Below, in pieces: positions 59,611 through 64,000 of a DNA stretch of 64,000 bases; position 1 is the stretch's first letter; each line of letters opens with the position of its first letter. Source of the stretch: Homalodisca vitripennis (lineage: Eukaryota; Arthropoda; Insecta; Hemiptera; Cicadellidae); NCBI RefSeq assembly GCF_021130785.1, contig NC_060214.1:42577001-42641000 (forward strand), in the 5' to 3' direction. The notes beneath the pieces are model-generated. The model made no database searches, had not been told where the DNA came from, and saw only the letters and a list, made by a program, of their open reading frames with translations. Position numbers and translations under genes: made by a program.

Positions 59611-60702
59611 ATGGCAGATAATGTAAATGGTATGTATTCGTTTGAAGAGTATACGGACATGATACTGATTTACGGCAAAGTTAACAAGAATGGTTTAGCT
59701 GCAGTTCAGGAATATCGTGATACTTTTCCACATCGAAGAACACCTGATCGCAAAACATTTGAAGCTGTGGAGAGACGACTTAGAGAAACTGGTAGCTTTA
59801 AACCGAAGCGAATAGATACTGGTCGTCAACGTAGCGCAAGGAAATATAATAATGAACAAGCAATAATAAATGCTGTAGAATTATCACCAACCACAAGCAC
59901 CAGACGATTATCACGTCAGTTAAATATTTGCCAGTCAAGCGTATGGCGGACACTTCATGAAGCACAGTTGTACCCATTCCATATAACACGTGTTCAAGAC
60001 TTGTTACCGCAAGATCTTAATAAACGGAAGATGTTCTGCCGCTGGTTAAGAAGAAATTGTTTACGACATCAGTATTTTCTTCGGCGTATTCTCGTTACTG
60101 ATGAATCCTGTTTTACTAGAAATGGAATTGTAAATTTTCGTAATACCCATACTTGGGCGTACGACAACCCACATGAAACTGCGACGAGGCATTTTCAACA
60201 TACATTTTCAGTCAATGTATGGCTTGGTGTTCTAGTTGATAATTGGATTGGTCCATTTTTCCTCCCTAATCGACTTAATGGAGTAGCGTACTTAAATTTT
60301 TTAAGAACAAACCTGCCTACCCTCTTGGAAGATATTCCTGTTCAAAACAGAATAAATGCATGGTTTATGCATGACGGAGCACCTCCACATTTTTCTAATG
60401 ATGTGAAAAACTATTTAAATGATACATACGGTAGACAATGGATTGGTCGAAATGGACCAGTAAAATGGCCCCCACGTTCTCCTGACCTCACGCCAGCCGA
60501 CTTTTTCTTATGGGGTTGGATGAAGTCAATTGTTTATTCAAAACGGATTAACACCATAGAGGAGTTACGTAATCGCATTACAGAGGCGGCTGAAACTATC
60601 AAGAATGCTCCAAACGTTACGAAACGCGCTAGAAAAGAGTGGATTCGTCGTGCGAAAACGTGCATTGCTAACAACGGAGGACACTTTGAGCAACTATTAT
60701 AG
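59611..60702 (+). CDS. Mariner-type transposase, DD41D
   Basis: Intact 363-residue protein. Residues about 9-63 form a DUF4817-like helix-turn-helix (FEEYTDMILIYG, then RRLRETGSF). A second helix-turn-helix covers about 77-125 (STRRLSRQLNICQSSVWRTL). The catalytic DDE/D core has D164 (LVTDESCF), D255 (MHDGAPPH) and D297 (SPDLTPADFFLWG). Forty-one residues separate the last two, hence DD41D, as opposed to mariner DD34D and Tc1 DD34E. This spacing is known from rosa-type elements. The enzyme binds the terminal repeats in the nucleus, cuts the element out and inserts it at TA. The start ATG at 59611 follows an in-frame AT-rich leader, and length is normal for the superfamily. No stop, shift or missing key residue is seen. 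Activity is inference. Confidence 0.95.
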   Translation: MADNVNGMYSFEEYTDMILIYGKVNKNGLAAVQEYRDTFPHRRTPDRKTFEAVERRLRETGSFKPKRIDTGRQRSARKYNNEQAIINAVELSPTTSTRRLSRQLNICQSSVWRTLHEAQLYPFHITRVQDLLPQDLNKRKMFCRWLRRNCLRHQYFLRRILVTDESCFTRNGIVNFRNTHTWAYDNPHETATRHFQHTFSVNVWLGVLVDNWIGPFFLPNRLNGVAYLNFLRTNLPTLLEDIPVQNRINAWFMHDGAPPHFSNDVKNYLNDTYGRQWIGRNGPVKWPPRSPDLTPADFFLWGWMKSIVYSKRINTIEELRNRITEAAETIKNAPNVTKRARKEWIRRAKTCIANNGGHFEQLL

Positions 60703-60756
60703 GTGATTATTACAGTTTTATAAAGGAAAATACATTTTATGTTAATGTTCAGTCTA

Positions 60757-61320
60757 GAATAAATGATCAGCTGTTACTCACAACCTAAACATTAGTTAAT
60801 ATTTTATGCAGATAAGAATATGCATTTTTGTGCGTCTGTTTTATTTTTAAATAAAGCTAAATTTCAATACCTATTATTAATTTTTTTCCTAAGTAATTCA
60901 CATGAATCTTTTCAGAATTAAATGTTCTACAAATCTGTTTAAGAAAAAGATTACCTTTATTTAACATTTATGGAAGTAATCTTACGTTAAACACAAAAGT
61001 GTGTTATTTCATTGCACCAATTTTTGTGTTTTACGTAAGATATCTCTGAAAGTATTGCATTTACAGCTCTGGGACGAATTTTAATAACTTTGTCAGATAT
61101 AAAAACATAAAAAACAATCGTATTTGTATCTTTGTAACTACCTTTACCATTTTTATACGGCCTGACTTCACCAAGGGTTCTGAAATCCGGGCGAAATCTT
61201 TCGCTAGGCGTAACTCGCTAACGAAGCGTTTCCGGGCATATGGTTATATGAACTTTTTTACTTGTTTTTAGCTATAGAATAAGCTCTCGAGAGATTGCCG
61301 TTTAGTTTTGAATCACCCTG
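60757..61320 (-). repeat. Right terminal inverted repeat, about 564 bp
   Basis: Starts GAATAAATGATCAGC and ends AATCACCCTG at the TA. It mirrors the left repeat, including the internal hairpin arms. Confidence 0.95.
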
Positions 61321-61762
61321 TATATGTATTAGTTTGCTGTTGTGCAAGATATTTTGATGTGCAATGACTTATGATTTTGTATTATTTCCAGCCGTTATTA
61401 ATACCATCAATATCCTCATTCTTCAAACTAGGTACCATAATATCTCTAGGAAATAAAGATGGCAAATTGTGCTAAGCGGGAAAAACTGTTCGACTTGTAT
61501 ATTCTCTATTTTTGACCATCAATCAATAAATGTAAAAGATACTGATTTAAGCTTAAAGGAGAGCCCAAAATTTAATGATATTTGTTGCCTCAATTCTGAT
61601 TTAGAATTAACTTTTAAATGTTTATTACCATAGTAATTAAATTGCTATTTCTAAAATCTGTGAGCTAACGTAAGCAAAGATCAATAGTTACAAAAAGTAG
61701 ATTAGGGAAGGCTATAAGCGTGAAGGAAACAGGATTTTTCCGGACATTTGCCATCGTTCAGT

Positions 61763-61815
61763 GAAACAAGAAATCAGTAACACAACGTTTCGAGATCTGC
61801 AATCTGATCTCTTCT
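61763..61815 (+). repeat. Dispersed repeat with AACAAGAAATCAGTAACAC core
   Basis: Related to 57610-57656. Includes TTTCGAGATCTGCAATCTGA and TCTTCTTCAGG. The nearby (TAAAA)n run suggests the 3' end of a retroposon or SINE, but no RT or tRNA-like part was found. Confidence 0.4.
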
Positions 61816-61847
61816 TCAGGTAAAGAACTAACCTAATACATACTAGG

Positions 61848-61885
61848 TTAAAATAAAATAAAATAAAAATAAAATAAAAAAATTA
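61848..61885. repeat. (TAAAA)n simple repeat
   Basis: Repeats of AAAAT/TAAAA type, possibly a retroposon tail. Confidence 0.85.
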
Positions 61886-62810
61886 TAAAATACCAATTTT
61901 CGCGTAACAGACTTCAGTAAGGTTGAATCCAAACTAAAGCTGATTTAATTCTCGAGAGGTCCTGTTGACAGGTGTGGAAAGCAGACAATCATAAAGAAAT
62001 ATTTATTTCCCCGGCAGGCTAAAGAGAAAGTCTATCAGCCCCCTATCTCTCTATACCTCTAAGATAAACTCTATAAGTCATAGCATTCAATTACTCTCAG
62101 TAACATTCAATGCGACATCTCCTAACATAGAACTCATACTCGTCTATGTAAAAATTAGGTTAAACGCAAAGTCAACAGTTTCAATCTTTCTTCAGATATC
62201 TTGCCACATATTGGATTCCCATTCTCTTCTATACATTAGGTTTCTTAGGAATTTTCCAATAATAGAAGTTCAAATGAGCTAAATATTGTAGTATAATGCA
62301 AGAAGGCGCTGATATAAAAACTTATTATTTATTGCGTCTCTATGGATAAAATTCTCATTTAGAAATCTCAAATAATAGTTTAATATACATACAAATTAAA
62401 ATATTGTATAACTGATATCATGATTACCAATAATAACAATGTAAAATTATTCACTAACACTCACTCAAATCCCATAGAGTCATCATACTCTAATGTAAAT
62501 AAAGCTTCATGCAAAGTTTAAAGTCCTGCAGGTCAGCTCATATTCGATAAATCATGTGAAAAGGCTGTAACGAAGTGTTTGAGTCCCCAAGTAATAGAAA
62601 GGGAAAAACAATACTTGGTCGTAGAAAATCAAAAGAGATAAGACAATTTATTTAAAGGGGATTAGAAAATGTATAATAAATCAAGCAATGCCTTACTGCT
62701 TGCCAGCCCCCACCATAACAGGGAACCCCCACCACAACTCTTTTACTAGATAAGCAGGAGGCGTGGAGCTGGCAAGGCAATCGGCCCCTAGCGGCCTGAC
62801 CAGTCCGACG

Positions 62811-63040
62811 GACGTGTTGAGCCCGCGGGACACCGGACGGGCGTGTTGAGCCCCCGGTACCTCGTCGGACGGGCGTGTTGAGCCCCCGAAACCCCCGCAT
62901 GGGCGTGCTGAGCCCGCGGGACACCGGACGGGCGTGTTGAGCCACCGGTACCTCGTCGGACGGGCGTGTTGAGCCCCCGGCATCCCCGCAGGGGCGTGTT
63001 GAGCCCGCGGAACATCGGGAGGGCGTGTTGAGCCACCGAT
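62811..63040. repeat. GC-rich minisatellite with 91-bp higher-order unit
   Basis: The core GTGTTGA (once GTGCTGA) starts at 62814, 62843, 62875, 62905, 62934, 62966, 62996 and 63025. The spacings are 29, 32, 30, 29, 32, 30 and 29 bp. Three unequal subunits therefore make a 91-bp higher-order repeat, present about two and a half times. All three minus-strand frames are open across it (peptides with AQHAR, STRP and LNTP), which follows from high GC and is not evidence of a gene. Confidence 0.92.
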
Positions 63041-63700
63041 GTCATTTTTAACAGTTGTGGTTGGATGGGGATGGCCCCCCCACTCCTTCCACATGTTATC
63101 TGATACATATAAAGAGAGTTTGTATGTTTTCAGATTCATTCTGATGCAGAATCGCTACCTGATCAGAAGTACTCGTAGGAGTCGTGATTTTGGATGTGAT
63201 GGTCTGCCAGCCAGTCGAGAGAAGACGGAGCTAGGGGACATCATACGCCACTGTTTCAACCGGGGACCATAGAGTCGTGACAGCTATGCTGATCTCCGAA
63301 ACCTGCTACTAGACCTCGAGCACTTCAACGGAGGTTAAGGAGCTTACGGGGGCTACCAGTCGATCCCAGGACTGCACCTGACGAGATCGTGGTTCGATAC
63401 CCAGCTCGGCCCTCCAGCTCCAGGTCCAGTGCGGGAGTTCTTAAGGGAACACCAAGTTGTAAATATTAGAGTTAAGGAATCAGAGCTCATTTGTATATAT
63501 TGTACATAGACTGGGGATAGATGTAATAAAGCAGACCAGTGTTTCACTTAAACTGTGTTTCTCATTTTAGTTTAATGACCCAGGATAGAATCCCCTTACA
63601 AAAGACTAGTGCGGAGGTGGGTTTTCCCGCGGGATAGAAGTGTTTAGTGAGATAGGGGAAAACCCCTTACAAGGCAGGCAGATAGACACACATACAAACA
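63041..63700 (+). other. Unclassified GC-richer segment, probable mobile-element remnant
   Basis: The segment is less AT-rich than the rest of the window. It holds GGTTCGATACC (about 63391-63401), a perfect RNA polymerase III B-box match; an AATAAA at about 63526; and CCCCTTACA twice (about 63592 and 63673), an end typical of LTRs. I found neither a matching TGTAAGGGG start nor a good A box, so a solo LTR and a tRNA-derived SINE both remain possible. An open frame at 63039-63272 has no known domain. Confidence 0.35.
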
Positions 63701-64000
63701 TAAAGTAATTTTTGTCCAGACTTACGAGTAATAGGCTTTGCTAAAGCTTAGCTCGTAACTGTTATTTTTATAGCCACATTCTGTACAATACAGTAATTAC
63801 TGTAATTAATTACACACTTTATTTGGACGGAAATACCGATAGTGTCATAGCACACTTTTAAATGGATTACATATAATATTATTTTCAGTTTCCCCAGTCC
63901 ACACTGTTTGTTTGCGCTTTTTTGGTATTTTCTCTCGGTGAGAATCAGAGAGCAAGAATTCCAGAGTTTCAGATCATGCTTGAATTTATCAAATTCAAGA
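63701..64000. other. AT-rich stretch at window end; no gene seen
   Basis: Nothing supportable was seen. Confidence 0.5.

Larger units (their letters stand above)
58791..61320 (+). mobile_element. Tc1/mariner-superfamily transposon with long inverted repeats
   Basis: A 2,530-bp element between TA dinucleotides (58789-58790 and 61321-61322), the expected target duplication. Both ends read CAGGGTGATTCAAAACTAAA inward and continue as near-identical inverted repeats for about 565 bp. One intact transposase gene lies between them. The intact gene and highly similar ends suggest recent, possibly current, mobility. Terminal repeats of hundreds of bases are far longer than the roughly 20-30 bp typical of mariner. 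Confidence 0.95.
61323..62690. other. AT-rich stretch; no gene seen
   Basis: It contains a dispersed repeat (61763-61815) followed by a TAAAA-type tail (61848-61885). Otherwise nothing supportable. Confidence 0.5.

Noticed and set aside
62652..63139. Overlapping minus-strand frames with AQHAR/STRP repeats
   Set aside because: All three frames are open across a GC-rich minisatellite whose 91-bp unit is not a multiple of three. This is a compositional artefact.
63385..63420. Possible tRNA gene around GGTTCGATACC
   Set aside because: Only the B-box/T-arm part fits. No acceptor, D-arm or anticodon stem could be folded.

Overview
This window is AT-rich, non-coding eukaryotic DNA from an arthropod, most likely an insect. 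The evidence is the mix of mobile elements: an envelope-bearing Ty3/Gypsy retrotransposon, relics of a BEL/Pao retrotransposon, a CR1/Daphne-like non-LTR retrotransposon, and a Tc1/mariner element with a DUF4817-type N-terminus. I found no host protein-coding gene, rRNA or credible tRNA. Every protein I can recognise belongs to a mobile element.

Layout. 1-27038 is AT-rich intergenic or intronic-type DNA. It holds TA microsatellites, two near-identical arrays of a 16-bp unit (one A followed by fifteen C) at 1625 and 20191, two inverted copies of an unclassified repeat (about 11785-12340 and 16385-16965) and short dispersed repeats. 27039-37129 is a complete minus-strand Gypsy-type element with two near-identical LTRs of about 875 bp. 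Its order is gag, protease, RT, RNase H, integrase, then a broken envelope-like gene. Its LTRs look young, but its reading frames are split by several frame breaks. 37845-38626 is a 391-bp unit present twice.

41871-55690 is a tandem duplication of about 6.4 kb. Both copies carry an ancient BEL/Pao pol relic on the plus strand. The second copy has since lost part of that relic, gained a long CA/CGCA/TA compound microsatellite, and received a 5'-truncated non-LTR retrotransposon with a 657-aa open RT frame. The first copy preserves the empty insertion site.

58791-61320 is a full Tc1/mariner-superfamily element with an intact 363-aa DD41D transposase between unusually long (about 565 bp) terminal inverted repeats. 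It is the best candidate here for a still-functional element. 62811-63040 is a GC-rich minisatellite with a 91-bp higher-order period, followed by an unclassified GC-richer segment with LTR-like or SINE-like traits.

The genes do not form a host pathway. Each element encodes its own copying or transposition machinery. The layering of duplication, relic and insertions gives a relative history: the BEL/Pao insertion came before the tandem duplication, and the duplication came before the non-LTR insertion. The Gypsy and mariner copies look young. All identities quoted are estimates by eye.
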